NCBI GenBank assembly: GCA_002633005.1
Contig: NMRA01000201.1
Span: 641,557-705,556, forward strand
Origin: Phoronis australis
Lineage: Eukaryota; Phoronida; Phoronidae
Direction: 5' to 3'
DNA: 64,000 bases
Position numbers and translations under genes: made by a program. Below the pieces are notes generated by a model. That model searched no databases and was not told the origin of the DNA. It saw only the letters and a program-made list of their open reading frames with translations. Each line of letters opens with the position of its first letter. The stretch's first letter is position 1. This document shows, piece by piece, positions 23,701 through 38,700 of this stretch.

Positions 23701-26700
23701 AAGAGAAGTCTGAATCGGTAAAACAAATTAAAGTCTTTATAGTACTGACACCGATATCTCTCCATGGCTGTTAAATTACTCCTTCCTAGTTCGTTATAGC
23801 TTCATTTGGGCAAGATGAATAAATATCCATCCTCGGCTTAAACATAAAAAGAATAACAGTCACAACATTCAGTTCAGATATTGCTCATAGTACTTGTCAC
23901 TCAAATAACAAACCTTCATCTGTGTTCCGGACCCCTTGATCATCTTATCAGGAGCACTGCAGAAAAACCTTCGACCCCTGGGACACTCATACTCCACGCC
24001 CACATAGATCCTCAGGTTCAACTCTGATGATTCTAGAAAAAGAGAGAATAGCAAACAAGTTTAAGTTCCACTTGACGTGAAATACAACTTCAGGGACAAT
24101 TTTTTTTAAAAAGTGATAATCATTTTAAGACCATCAATTTCATCTTCTTATGATCTACACTTCTACCACAGTCTGTACAGTGCATTTTCGAAACTAAACA
24201 GGAGAACATAGAAATTCGACAAACTTTCAACACCCAAAACACAGCTAAAGAAATTATTAACCATTTCATTTTTACAAAAACTAGACAGTTTTAATTTAGG
24301 CAAATTCTTGAGAAAATCTCGACCGGTGTTGCTCCAGACACTTAATCGAACAACTTCTCTGGCATGTCTCGTTACTATTTATTTACATGCTATGAACACT
24401 CCCACTAAATACGATTGGTCCTAATCCCAATGGTCAAGGTAAACGGTGGGGTTTGGAAAATTGAACTAGACCGTATTTATCCACCTTGGCTGAGTCGCGC
24501 TCGGCTCACGATCAAAGGGAAGCCGCCAAGCTGCTCTATTCATCGAGTCACGAGCGAGGATAATTGGTTTCGCTCACGCGGATATGATCAGCTGATTACA
24601 ATCTAGCTAGCAGACTGTACTTTTTATGGAGAGAATTTTTACGTAGTTTTTACTGTAATATTTGAAAACAGGAGCGAAAACAAATATGAGTACAACTTTG
24701 AATTTTTCGAATCGGCCCAGGATAAGAGATTTTGCAACACAGCAACACTCACGATTACTTTCATTCAGCGCGCACGAATACAAAAATATAGGACCCAAGT
24801 TATTTAGATTTTGGAACACATGCATTGCAATATTCAAAATATGTTTATTTTGAATCTTATAAGCTGAAAAATGTCGTTTTTTAATTTCATTGTGCTCATT
24901 CATTGTCATCCGTCAAATCGGCAATTCCCGAGATGTGATCTGCGGCGTGCGGGTGTGTACAAAACACGGGATTAGGTTCCTGAAGTGCAAAAATTAAGAA
25001 ACTTTAGCATGCCGTTATTATTGACAGGGACACGATAAAACGAATTTGGATTTTGACTATAGTCTTGATACAGGGAGCTGGCTGCATCAGTGTCTCCGTT
25101 AGACCCAGAAATTTCACACAGCCCGGGTAGTTCACCTCGTCCCCAACTTGTAGATCGAGCCTTGGACTATAATACTCCACGGTAGAGCTAACAACCGTCG
25201 GCCTGTGCACACAAAATCTGTGAGTTAACCTGCACTCACCTTGCAAGTTGCAGCCGTTTAAGTGAGAAACAATCTAGTAAATGCCATTTTCTTGCATAAT
25301 CCTCCGCCTTTTGTAACAAAAAAGTCTGTCGTCGATGACCCGCACACGCACGCTCACTCACTCTCATACGCAGATGAACTTCAAAACAAAGGTCACGTGA
25401 CAACAACATGTGTGTTCATCCAGAGATTTTTCTCGTGTTGTGGGGTACGATGTAGCGCAGATTTCGACTTAATCGCAATTAATCTGGACTCCACATGAAC
25501 TTTAAAAATTGTAAAACATAAGGAAGATTTCAGGTAATTTGTTGAGTCGAAACTATGTTTTTATTCAAGAGTTTAAGTTTTCCTATGGGCGATCGCAATT
25601 CAGCAACGCATCGGTCGGCAAGTTTTCGCCCTGTGATGAGCACAATTTTTTGATAAATTATCGTAATTTAACAACGGAAGTTGATAGCAATGCACCACAG
25701 TTTTGTAGAAAGACTGTCATAGGCTACAAATACGTCACAGAGCGTAAATTTGATGAATCCTAGCTTCCGATTTTACCCGTTTGGGAAACCGGGTGGTTTC
25801 AACTGCCATAGGCTACAATGAGCGTCCCCTCCCCGTGAAATGAATTTTTCTAAGCGTTTATTAGAGCCAATACTGTATACAGCTTTCCACCAAGGCTAGG
25901 TGATTCTACGACATTATTCTTTGTTGCATTAGTAACTGGTCTTGGGTAATTATCATTTTATGGCCTGGTCATCCATTCAGCCAAAAGAAGTTCCAGAGGT
26001 GGCTTATCAGCCAATTATTCACGCATGCTGACTGACAATAGAAGCCTGACAAGAGTGAAGGTGGATAAATGTGTTCCTACAGTTTCTTGTGGTAGTGGAT
26101 GTGTTCACGACATGTAACAATTAGTGGGTAAGTGCTATGGCATCACATTAATTTTTGACAATAGTTAGAGACAAAAATGCCGTTTTACAGCGGCAATACA
26201 ATAAATTACCAGTGAGTCATACAAGAACTTCATCCAAGTTTGGCAGTCTGACAGAATTCTGTCAAAGTCTGTCCACTTTATTTTGAAGACAATGTCGCTG
26301 CATTCCACCTATTAAATTGTTCTATAATTTCACCCTGCATGCAGAAATAAAGCGTCTCTGAAAACCACTGCTATAACTTTGATATTCAGTTATTTCTAAA
26401 TTGTGATGTGTTGACAAAGTATAAGGTAAACACTACATTGTGTCAGCAAGTAGAAAGAAGTCGCGTAAATCAAAATTTAAGTCTCCATGGAATAGACTGA
26501 AGATGAATAAAATTTGCTGACGAGTGCTTCATTGTTAAAGTGACTTAAACCTTGGACATGTCAGTTTGTGTCAGCCGAACTGCAGCAGCTATATCAACTA
26601 CTTATACTTACAAACTGGATTGACAAGCACTTGTCATGTAACGACCACGTGACCAAGATTTTGTCAGACTGAAGAAGTTCTGCAATCAAAAAAAGAGTGA

Positions 26701-29700
26701 CCAACTTGACTACAGTTAGTAATGAAATCATCAAGACTACCTTTTTGTCCTTTACGAGACTTCCCCTTCTTACTCGAACTTTCGCCCACAGAGGGCCACT
26801 TGTCGCGATCGCATTTAACGGTGACATCCCACGGCAGTAAGTAGCTGCTGCCCGATATGAAGCCTGGCTGGTCAATACCTGAAATCAGACATGGCTGTCA
26901 ATAAGAAAGGCTGATGCTTTACTGTCTGATGGAAACATATTAATAAATACAATTAGCATAACATTACAACCATCTGAGGCTTAGGTAATGCATTGCTTTT
27001 ACTATATTTATACTAAATACAGTGCAATTGCAAAGAGACAGCTCAATGTGTTGTAACCATTGTAATGCATTCAAACGTTACCATGTAAACTCTTTCAATG
27101 TCAAGCTACCTGGTCACTGACAAATCCACCGACGAGCGAGTTGAGTACTTGCCCCCCCCTAGTGGCAGTTTCATTTTTTTTGTTTTCCTCAGAGTCTGTT
27201 TCTCTGAAGTTCCTCGACGAATTTAAGTGAAATTTGGTAAATGGCTTTCTTTTAAAGAAACGGTGACATTTTCTGGTTTTCAGACGGATTCCACATATTT
27301 TGTGCCATCTAGTGGCCATTTCGATGATACAAACAAATTGATTCATGTTCTTCACCCAGTTAATTCTCAATTTCAAGGGAGACAACTTAGCAGTGAAAGA
27401 GTTAAGTCTACAACATAACAGACATTAAAACAGAATTAGATTAATATAATTGCTCCATATAATATATACACCAGTCAACATATTGAATCAAAATAAATAC
27501 TTAATTCATTCAGTTCTTACACTAATTAAAAGTTATTTAATATCTGTTTGACTGTTAATGCCGTATGTACATTGCAAGACAGTCTGGCACTAAAACGCAA
27601 CTACAAAACTGTGATTAAGGGCATGTATGTCAGTCTCATACATTGTCCCCATCAACACATCAATGGTATAGGCAAGATGAAAATAAGAAAAGAACTTCAG
27701 TCTAGCAGACAAAATTCATACTGGGCTGTCTGGTCTGGATGTAGGCAGCCCCATGAACTTTCGAAAATAGGGACCAAGGACTGCAGCCTCTCTGTGTGTA
27801 TATGACCAAATTTTGGACCTGGGCCACCGAGACACGTGAAATCTATTCGCTGAAGAAAACCCTTAGTTGAGGGTGGAATCGTCTGAATCCTCCGCAACAA
27901 ATGTTCATAGTCAGTGAATTCTATCTACTCGACATCGTCACGAACAACGAAAAACCTAACATTGTATCGCAACTTCAGTCCTGATTAAATCTGAAAATGC
28001 TTTACGTCATAGTCTCACCCTGAGATGGCACGTAGGCTGTTGACTTGCCCAGAGCACAAAGTGACCATGATGAGAACTTGGGCAGCAAGCCAGGGGGACT
28101 GTTGGAATTGACCATCCCTGCCAGGTACTCCGTGGTTGAGTGTTGACGCTCTGTGTCAGTCACATGATCTGCAATAGATGGCAGTGGACGTTAAAGTCAC
28201 TGTTTTCTTAACAACCTAAGGAAAACTGGAACAAGATATGCTGAATGATGAGATTAACACTAGGAATACCATCAAATGAGTAAACCTTGTTCAATCGAGT
28301 ATCGTTTATGTACCTCCTTTGCATAATCAAGGGCAAAAACCGAACACCAAATGAATAGAATGGATTACTTATTTAGCCTCAAATGAGCTATCCTCATTCA
28401 TATTGGCAAACTGCATATCATGGAATTCATCACTATAGTAACCACCCGCGAAGATGGGGAATCACAAGGAGTTTACCGAAAAGTTAGGATGGTGGTAAAC
28501 CTAATCTACAACTGTACTTTGCTGTCATTCCGTATTTTTTGCTGTAAACACTCAGACACTTTTAGAGCAGTTAGATTAAGAGCATACCTTTTGCCTGGTC
28601 AGTTGCTGCCCCCTCCTCTTGCGTAGCTGCCTCCGCCACGCTGTTCTCTGTAGGGGTCAGCCGACCCTGGTCGCCATGGAGAAACAGGTCACTTCCACCA
28701 GCACCAGACTGACCTGGAAAATGCGAGTAATGATGATGCAGAGCCGTCATGACAGCAAATTTCAGAGTGTAAGTATTAAGGATGGCTACAGAAAGTTACA
28801 ATTACAACTAAATTTAAGCATTATTACGTTAAACATTATAAGAAGGCATAATCGCTGCATTAAAATTTTGGAGCTATAATTATCCTTATTTAATTTCTTA
28901 AAGCAGCATATTTCTATTAATTATAAAATGTATATTTATTTGGGTTTTAATTGCGAATGTTTCCTACTAGCGGCAAGGAAACTCATTCATCACAACTTTT
29001 CAACAGAATTCATATACCTACCCAAACTAAGAGCCAAGCTGAGACCACTCATGCCTGCTGTCAGATCTGGTTTGGTCATTTCTTTCATGGGTGACTGGCC
29101 CGATAAAGAGTCTCCCGACCTGGCTTCAGCAATGCTTGGCTTGAATGTCGGGAATCGAACGCAGTCCAGATGACTGCAGCACTTTGTTTCGAGGTCCATG
29201 TAGAAGTCAAAGTTGGCTTCCTAAAGTCATTGGAAGTGTCAAAGTTTTGTAGACTTCATCAAAGTATCCAGTTCTTGATGAGTACAGTAAATAAACTGCA
29301 CAAACTTGCACAGAACTCTTTGAACTCTGTCAAACTATGATCAACTTCTAGTCAGAATTATTTGGCAGTTTAGTTGGATTCTTGACGTGCAATCATAGCA
29401 TTTTGTCAAAATTTTGTCTGACAGAGTTTAATGTGACGTTACAGCATCTTGCGGGTAAATTGTTTATTTAGTGAATGGCCTTGCACAGCAAATAATCATG
29501 ATTTCAAGAAAGTACATGGAGCAACTACACCTATCGAGATTTTGCAGAAACAAATTCTAGGTAAAGGATATTTAGCCATGGTTTTGTGCATCAAAATTTT
29601 ATGTAATTTCAACGTTGTCCAATTCATTTTGAAAATTAATTGACACAGTGGAGCCTCTTTAATGTAACAGCCTTTGTTTTCAATGAAAATTATGATAATG

Positions 29701-32700
29701 AGCAGGATATTCCATTAAGCAGGTGTGGACGTGGCAGTAATCATACCACTGTTGTTAAGCACATCACATATAAGTGGATAAGTGGGCAGTCTGAGAGTGA
29801 GAGAGCAGTACTGGAATCGACTGATATTCCCCCCCCCCCCCCCCNAAACTTGCACAGAACTCTTTGAACTCTGTCAAACTATGATCAACTTCTAGTCAGA
29901 ATTATTTGGCAGTTTAGTTGGATTCTTGACGTGCAATCATAGCATTTTGTCAAAATTTTGTCTGACAGAGCTTAATGTGACGTTACAGCATCTTGCGGGT
30001 AAATTGTTTATTTAGTGAATGGCCTTGCACAGCAAATAATCACGATTTCAAGAAAGTACATGGAGCAACTACTCCTATCGAGATTTTGCAGAAACAAATT
30101 CTAGGTAAAGGATATTTAGCCATGGTTTTGTGCATCAAAATTTTATGTAATTTCAACGTTGTCCAATTCATTTTGAAAATTAATTGACACAGTGAAGCCT
30201 GTTTAATGTAATACCCCTTGTTTTCAACGTAAATTATGATAATGAGCAGGATATTCCATTAAGCAGGTGTGGACGTGGCAGTAATCATACCACTGTTGTT
30301 AAGCACATCACATATAAGTGGATAAGTGGGCAGTCTGAGAGTGAGAGAGCAGTACTGGAATCGACTGATTTTTACCCCCCCCCCCCTGTGCAGAGTTGAT
30401 AACGCAATTGCATTGAAAATAAATGAGGTCGGTTCTTAAATTTAATAGGACATTTCATAATATTTTTTCGAAAGAAATCATAAGTTTCATAATTAATCAT
30501 AAAATATAATTGAGGAAAATGTAATAGACGGAATAGGTAACCGCTGCTTGGCCACCTAAAATATGAAACAACATCCAGGATGCATCTATTTGCAACAAGT
30601 TGATTCCAACCTACCCTGTGTGTGAATGGGTCGTCCCTGTCGGCTTGAGTCCTGCCACAGTTACAGGCTGCCTTCATCTTAAGTTGACTACTGTGCGGTT
30701 TACTGGGTGACTGGTTCATCAAGCACACGTCAGGGGTGTTGTGCAACTGGTAAAAACAGAATAACAGACTGAACATTAGATCATCGCTTCAAATCAACAG
30801 ACTAAATCCTGGTTCTGTCCCATGCTAATGCAACATTGACGTCTCACTTGAGTGACAAAACTGTCTAACATTTCAATTAACAAGTTACACACACTTTGTC
30901 AGGCGGGTGGTATTTCCCAACAGTAGCCGTTTAACACAAATAAAGATCAGGTCAACCTTGTCTGTTTAGCAGCTTTTGTAAGAGCTTGTTGAGATTTGCT
31001 CCAAACAGCGGTTCATTATGGTCAAAGAGCTGGATAAGAAAGGCATTCTACTACAGGCCAAAACCGGACGGACTCTCAGAAAGTTACTTTTTTCACTCTA
31101 ACTGTGTGAATACTAAAAGCCTTTATTGAAATCGCCTAACCATAATGCATACAATACATGAGGCGATGAAACTAATTGAAATAATTGTCCAATGAAACTG
31201 GAAACAGCGACATCTGCGGAGTAAAGGTTACCGTTATTCATGCGTAGCAGCGTCTCAAGGAATTAACCACAAGATTCTTGAACTGGTGATAAAACACAAG
31301 CTTATAAGGATACGATGAACAACTAACAAGATCAGCACCTTCCCATAAGGAATAGCTTACCTCGTGAACACAATGGCGACCACTCAAGCTGACCTCTTCA
31401 CACAACTGGTGTCCGTTCTTCCAGAATGAGTCACATGACTCCTGTAGCCGTTGGTAGTACTTAGCGGTGGCTGGACCTCGGGCATGTTGAGCGAAGACTC
31501 TCTCGGCTTTAGCCAACTGCAATCAGAGCAATTCAACCATAAAGGTTACCTTTTGTTGAAATACATATCCTTGATCATCTTGGAAAGACATTTTTGGGTT
31601 AACTACAGAACCGTTGTAATAGTGTGTATTTACTATCCGCGCAACAACAGAAAGTGAGGTGAACAGCCCAGTAAAAAGCCAGCAGTTTGGTTCTGAACTC
31701 ACTGCCATGGAGCAAACATAACGCCGATTCGCTATTGAATGCAGTTTGTGTCGTGGTAGTCCTGTGAAAGTGAATGCAAGATCAAGATGCAGCCTTTTGC
31801 TGGACAGTTAACGTCACTATCTATTCCTGCAGTAACAATTGAAAGCAGAAAAACATCTTTCTAACTGACGGTAACAAGGAACATGTAATTTTACTAAAAA
31901 ACATAGTTCATAAAATAAACACAGTGACTACTCTCAAAAGTTCAACAATCAAATAGCAAATATCTGTTGAATTTAAGCGTACCATTATTGATAATAAATA
32001 ATTATGATGACTAACAGTAGAGCAAAATTATTTAAACTCAGATTCAGACATACCCTTCTCTGATGAAAGTTTGTAGTGTAGTGCTTTGGCAAGCCTTCTT
32101 GGTAAGTGTTTTCAGCATGCGGCAAGATTTTATTACATCGACTGAAATCCAAAATCAAGTGAAAATCAGTTAATATGATTTGTATAACTAAACTCTCACT
32201 ATTTCCTTTTTCAAACAAGCAATTAATGCTCACTTGTCCATCTTTATTTTCTTTGTTGCCCTAATATTATGAAGCAAGGCAGTTTTCAGACATTCGGTAG
32301 AAGCAGAATAATGAAGAATTAATTTCTTAGGACTCGCGTTTAGCAAAAATGTTTTAGTCAAATTTTCAGTAAAGGAGATGTTAATTGACATTCATCTTGT
32401 GTTTGCACAAAAGCAGATAAAAATGTCAAAAATAATTTTTAGTTTAACCTCGGGTTAACAGATTAGACCCTGGGCCCAGGGATGTTGCTATCTTTGTTAA
32501 AAGGGTCGGCTTAGAAGAGGGGAAAAAGAGGTCATACATTTCTAGAGAAGCTGTCTCTGAACTGGCACTGAGTTTCAAAAGGATTATTGGTCAAAATAAC
32601 ACTAGCCAAGCTTATTGTCTACAGTAGCACCACTAAACGCGAGTTCTTACGAATTCCAGGATTTGAATTCATTTTGTTCTTTATTTTACAATATAGAGCC

Positions 32701-35700
32701 AACAGTTCAAGTTTGACGAACAGCAAAACAACAAACTGATTTCTGTATGGGTAACATTAAAGTCAATGGACAGTTAAGAGTTAGTACTTACTTATCGGAA
32801 AACCGATTATCAATGTCAAGGAGTGAACTCAGAGTATTAAAATGGCCGTGAACTTTCGGCTGTTCCGTTGTGTCACCAAAGAATATGTTCTGTAATGACC
32901 CAGCTACAGCAAGCCACTCTTGAAGCGTTGGGATCTACAAGTAATATACACCAATCTCAAACTTCTATCTTCAAATGCTTCTTGCATTCTAATGCTAAGT
33001 TTCTGTAATACAACGAGATCTCTCTAAGCATGCACCTATTTAGAACTGATTACAATGCATGCCATCTTTATTTGAAATAGATTCTTTTCACGAAAAATCA
33101 ATTATTTTTGTTTGCACACTTGTTTGTCAAGCAAAACTAATTTACCTATTGAAAAATGCAGAAATCAATACAAGAAAATTATGATGCAGGGATTTTCAGA
33201 CTTACCTAACCTAAATCCCAAACAGTCAAGAATTTTGAATGGACTTTATTAACCAATTACCCAAGTTTCCCAGCAGGTGTTGTCAGCAGAACCAAGCAAA
33301 AACAAAAGACCCCTGCCAAAGTACAACTCTTCTGCATGATGAGAACAAAAAACTAATAAATTTGATTAACAGACAAACTATGGTTTCATTAATTTAAGTT
33401 ATTTCACTGTATTTTTCATCAGTCACGATGACTACAAAAAATTAAAATCAAAACTGAAGGCCACAAAATTACACTGCTTTGAATGCCTCTCAACGTGAAT
33501 AAGATGCAGTGAACATTCATCCAAATAAAGGTGTTGCCTTTGAGTGTCGCAGCTTACATCAAGGGTTCGTTACTACAGCTACACTACCTCGAAAATCGGA
33601 GCGACATGACTCCTGCCCACATTGTCGTTAAAGCCCTTAGTCAGGGCAAGTTCTATGTGTTGACGAAGGAAGTCGTTGAACTCTGACCCCGACACTGACG
33701 GGTTGGACAGGAAAGAGGAGGAAAAGTCAGATAATGAAGACGAGCTTGCGGCAGCTGACATGTGAGTGAATGACCTGGGTGACTCTAGGAGACGGTAGAA
33801 CATAGAATGTGAATTCCAATGGAAATGCATCACATCTTGTAGAAAACTAAATAAATGTAATTTACTAGCCACACCTGTTTGAAAATTGATACATTTGTAA
33901 CACTGAAGTCGAAGGTTATTGGAGTTACCAGGAATATAAATCAGTTGCCTCGGTGACATTAATCACTTCACAAGGCTTGGAATCACCGATGACAAAAAAG
34001 AGGAACATTTTCCAGGTGATGTATCGTTCCACAAATAAANTCTAGAGAAGCTGCCTCTGAACTGGCACTGAGCTTCAAGATTTTAACTCTCTCATATATG
34101 GGACAGGAGCACAGCTGATCTATTGAACTGCTTGACCAAAGCTAGGACTATCGGTCAAAATAACACTAGCCAAGCTTGTTGTCTACAGTAGCATCACTAA
34201 ATGCGAGTTCTTACGAATTCCAGGATTTGAATTCATTTTGTTCTTTGTTTTACGATATACAGCCAACAGTTCAAGTTTGACGAACAGCGAAACAATAAAC
34301 TGATTGGGTAACATTAAAGTCAATGGACAGTTAAGAGTTAGTACTTACTTATCGGAAAAACGATTATCAATGTCAAGGAGTGAACTCAGAGTATTAAAAT
34401 GGCCGTGGACTTTAGGCTGTTCCGTTGTGTCACCAAAGAATATGTTTTGTAATGACCCAGCTACAGCAAGCCACTCTTGAAGCGTTGGGATCTACAAGGA
34501 AATGACACCAATCTCAAACTTCTATCTTCAAATGCTTCTTGTATTCTAATGCTAAGTTTGTGTAATACAATGAGATCTTTCCAAGCATACATCTATTTAG
34601 AACTGATTACAATGCCTGCCATCTTTATTTGAAATAGATTCTTTTCACGAAAAATCAATTATTTTTGTTTGCACACTTGTTTGTCAAGCAAAACTAATTT
34701 ACCTAATTGAAAAATGCAGAAATCAATACAAGAAAATCATGATGCAGGGATTTTCAGACTTACCTAACCTAAATCCCAAACAGTCAAGAATTTAGAATGG
34801 ACTTTATTAACCAATTACCCAAGTTTCCCAGCAGGTGTTGTCAGCAGAACCAATCAAAAACAAAAGACCCAAAGTACAACACTTCTGTGTGATGAGACCA
34901 AAAAACTAATAAATTTGATTAACAGACAAATCATGGTTTCATTAATTTAAGTTATTTCACTGTATTTTTCATCAGTCACGATGACTACAAAAAATTAAAA
35001 TCAAAACTGAAGGCCACAAAATTACACTGCTTTGAATGCCTCTCAACGTGAATAAGATGCAGTGAACATTCATCCAAATAAAGTGTTGCCTTCGAGTGAC
35101 GCAGCTTACATTAAGGGTTCGTTACTACAGCTACACTACCTCGAAAATCGGAGCGACATGACTCCTGCCCACATTGTCGTTAAAGCCCTTAGTCAGGGCA
35201 AGTTCTATGTGTTGACGAAGGAAGTCGTTGAACTCTGACCCCGACACTGACGGGTTGGACAGGAAAGAGGAGGAAAAGTCAGATAATGAAGACGAGCTTG
35301 CGGCAGCTGACATGTGAGTGAATGACCTGGGTGACTCTAGGAGACGGTAGAACATAGAATGTGAATTCCAATGGAAATGCATCACATCTTGTAGAAAACT
35401 AAATAAATGTAATTTACTAGCCACACCTGTTTGAAAATTGATACATTTGTAACACTGAAGTCGAAGGTTATTGGAGTTACCAGGAATATAAATCAGTTGC
35501 CTCGGTGACATTAATCACTTCACAAGGCTTGGAATCACCGATGACAAAAAAGAGGAACATTTTCCAGGTGATGTATCGTTTCACAAATAAACAGCCTTGT
35601 TTGACAGACATTTATATTGTGAATGTGGAATTTAACTGAAATAAACGTTTTTGCATCAAACAAAATAAAGTCAAAATAATGATAAAAAGAGACGAAAAAG

Positions 35701-38700
35701 AGAAAACAGGAAATCAAATATGAGGAAATTGAAACTAAACAAGAGGGAATCCTCTATTAAAGGAGAAAAATTCCAAGCCCTGAATGATTGCTCCATGCAT
35801 ATGGCTCATAAGGGCCAAGGAACAGTAAAAATGTATCGAAGATAGGTACAAAAAGCATAGCTGGTTCAAGTGTTTTTTAAACTGAGTCAGTAGTGTGCTA
35901 TTTTATTAGTTGCTCACATTCAAAAAAATCCACCAGAAAAGCGAAAATAATGCTGAATATTTTTTTTAATATCTGCTAGGCAAATCATGGCATTTCAAAC
36001 CTTGCTAATAGATGCCTCTGTGCAGCTATTTAAAAAGCATTATACCACGACTGAAATTGATGCAGGTGGGCATTTTTTCTTTAATTTGTTTTAAGTCGGT
36101 GAACACAGGTCTCAACATGAGTAATTTTGGCCTAACCAGAGACATTAGTGTCTCAGTAATGGTAACACCAAACAAAACATTGTGCTTTCCGTTTCAACAC
36201 CCTTCTTTGTAATGACCAACCGCCAATTAACAAGTAATTTATAATTATTGGTCACAATGTGGCAACTGTTTGCCTGTCACTTAGTAACCAACAGTTAGTA
36301 AAACTGCCCTGAATCCACCTTCCGAATACAAACCATTGTCAGCTGATCTCAAGCAGTTTTCTCTGAGCAGATTCAAGTAGTTGTCCACGGGGTTGTCAGC
36401 CGCATTCAACTTGGTGAAGACGTGAACATATTCCTCATTGTTAGGGACAGCAAACAGTGAGTTGTTGCTAGAATTTAGGAGAAAGACAATTACCATTAGT
36501 ACTAGTTGTCAAATTTCAAAACGATGTAAATCGGCAATGTTCACACGAAATTGAGTCTTTTTTGTAAAAACATTTGCCTAGTATGTAAATATATTACCCT
36601 TTGACGGTAGACTTTAGTTCAAGTTTCAAAAGATTATTACTTGAATAACTGCAAGTTTCCCAAAAAGTTGCGCACTACAAGGCTGACAGACATGGTGTGC
36701 TGCGTTGCAACTTGGTACTAAATTAGTCATATATGTGATGAGAGTACTGTTCCCTGTAAACTTAAACATTTTGGCAAATTTAATACAACTTATAAGTTGA
36801 TCAAGACACCAATTAGAAAAACAGTTCTTGTAGCATACTCAAATAATGGTCTAATTATTAACTATACATTGCACAACAGTGATGATCTTCACTTCTTTAC
36901 CACAGCTGTGTTCTCCGCAACCTGCCACAGGTGACCGCAACCCCTTTGAATTTGCATCTGACATGGTTCAATAGCACTCGACAAAATTGATTATTTTCAT
37001 TTTAACAAAAAAGTATCATTTTTGTGTGTTTGCTACGATATGCACGTGTTGCACACTGTCTAAATTTTCAAAGTGGTTTTAAACGTGACCTGTTTGAATT
37101 TTTTGGCGTGTAAAACACTGCATATTAGTATGTTTCAGTTTCAGAATAGATGAGTATTTCCTATCATGAAGAAAACAAAACATACAAATTTGATGAATGG
37201 TATTGTTTTGCAAGATCAATTAATAACTGCAAAACTGACGGAGACAAAATATAAAATATGTATTCATTGCTCTAAAAAAATTCAAAATGCTGTAAAAACT
37301 ATGCCATATCTCATTCGTCATAAACAGCAATTCCAGCACATTGCAGTTTTTGCATTAAATTATCAGTAGCGTCACTCACAGGGCATCATTCTTAGAAATT
37401 TGAAGGCAGGCAATAGAAAATGATTTTTCACAGTTGACGATGGCCAGTGTCCTTTAGTTCTTCATCAAAACATGCATATTTGACAGGCACGCATTTATTA
37501 CAATAACATCATATTAATGACAAGACATGGACAAAACACACGGACCAGTCTAACTTTTCGTCATTTGGTGCCAATACACAGACAGACCACCTGAAATGAA
37601 GAGAAATATTCTTACGGATTACTGATAAACTGTATGACTCACACCGTGACGTAGTGGGATACCTCAACTTTACCATTGTCATACCTAGTATTAGTGATTA
37701 CCCTTGACTTGCGGAGAATTCTGTAGATCTGATCTTCTATCGAGTGTTCCAGTCGCTGAAGGGCCTTCTTGTCATCCGATGGGAGTATCTGGCTCCCTCG
37801 GGTGAAGGCGAAAAGAACTCGTGGCGAACAGAGTCGGGCAGCGGTGATCCAATCTTTCGACACCGAGTGGGATTTGATGAGTTCACTGAGATGCGGTTGT
37901 AACTTAACCCTGATTTGAATTTTAGGAAAATTAATTTGAAATTTAACCTTTCCGTAAAATAACGTAAAACATAGTGCATACACCACAGTCATGACCAACT
38001 AAGCAAATACTTGCATACAAATTATTCCAAACTTTAATGTCACGGTGTAATAATAATTCATTAAGACAGTACTAAACCCTTTGTCTTCAAAGTAGTCAAG
38101 GAAACATAACAATAACAAAATGAAGCTGATAAAAAAACAGCAAGGCTGTGACTTCATTAGACTTAATGCGGCTCATATTAACTAATTCAGCTTTGAAGTG
38201 GAATTTGCTCGCTGATCACTTTGTTTGTGCTTATTTGGCAAAATGAGTGATTATTTGATTATTTGATATTCAGACAATTTTCATACAAACCTTATGTTGT
38301 CAAGAGTTCGAAAAAATCTGACGTAAGTCATGTCAAACGAAGATCCAGGCTGAGTGAACTGCAAAGACCAAAAAGAGAATGTAGCTTTGTTATCAGGCAA
38401 AAAACTCTTTGACCAACAATAACAAACAGACACGTGCCATAAAAAAATGACGAGGTGAACGTCAAGTATACAAGTTTTCTTATCAAAATTGCTTCTATTC
38501 CTATAAAATAAATGCTACAAGCATTAGTAATAAAACTCTGAAATCTGAGTACAATTGAAAAATCCGAGAAAAAAATGTTTCGGAGGTTCATGCAAGTTCA
38601 AGCCAGAGTTAAAAATAAAACTGAATAACAAAAAACGTAACTGATATATGTCATTTTCATTTTGCACTGTGTCAATTACAGCCAGATCTGGGATGTCACA

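Larger units (their letters stand above)
32541..34039. repeat. Duplicated block C, copy 1 (SMG8 exons 8-9)
   Basis: About 1.5 kb matched by 34041-35591, including both exons and their introns. Ends at the N at 34040. Confidence 0.9.
34041..35591. repeat. Duplicated block C, copy 2 (SMG8 exons 8-9)
   Basis: Second copy. It carries about 65 extra bases near 34080-34150 and other small differences, all intronic, as expected for two alleles. Confidence 0.9.

Noticed and set aside
29449-30187. Two identical 64-codon frames at 29449 and 29993
   Set aside because: Chance frames in SMG8 intron 12, repeated only because block B is duplicated.
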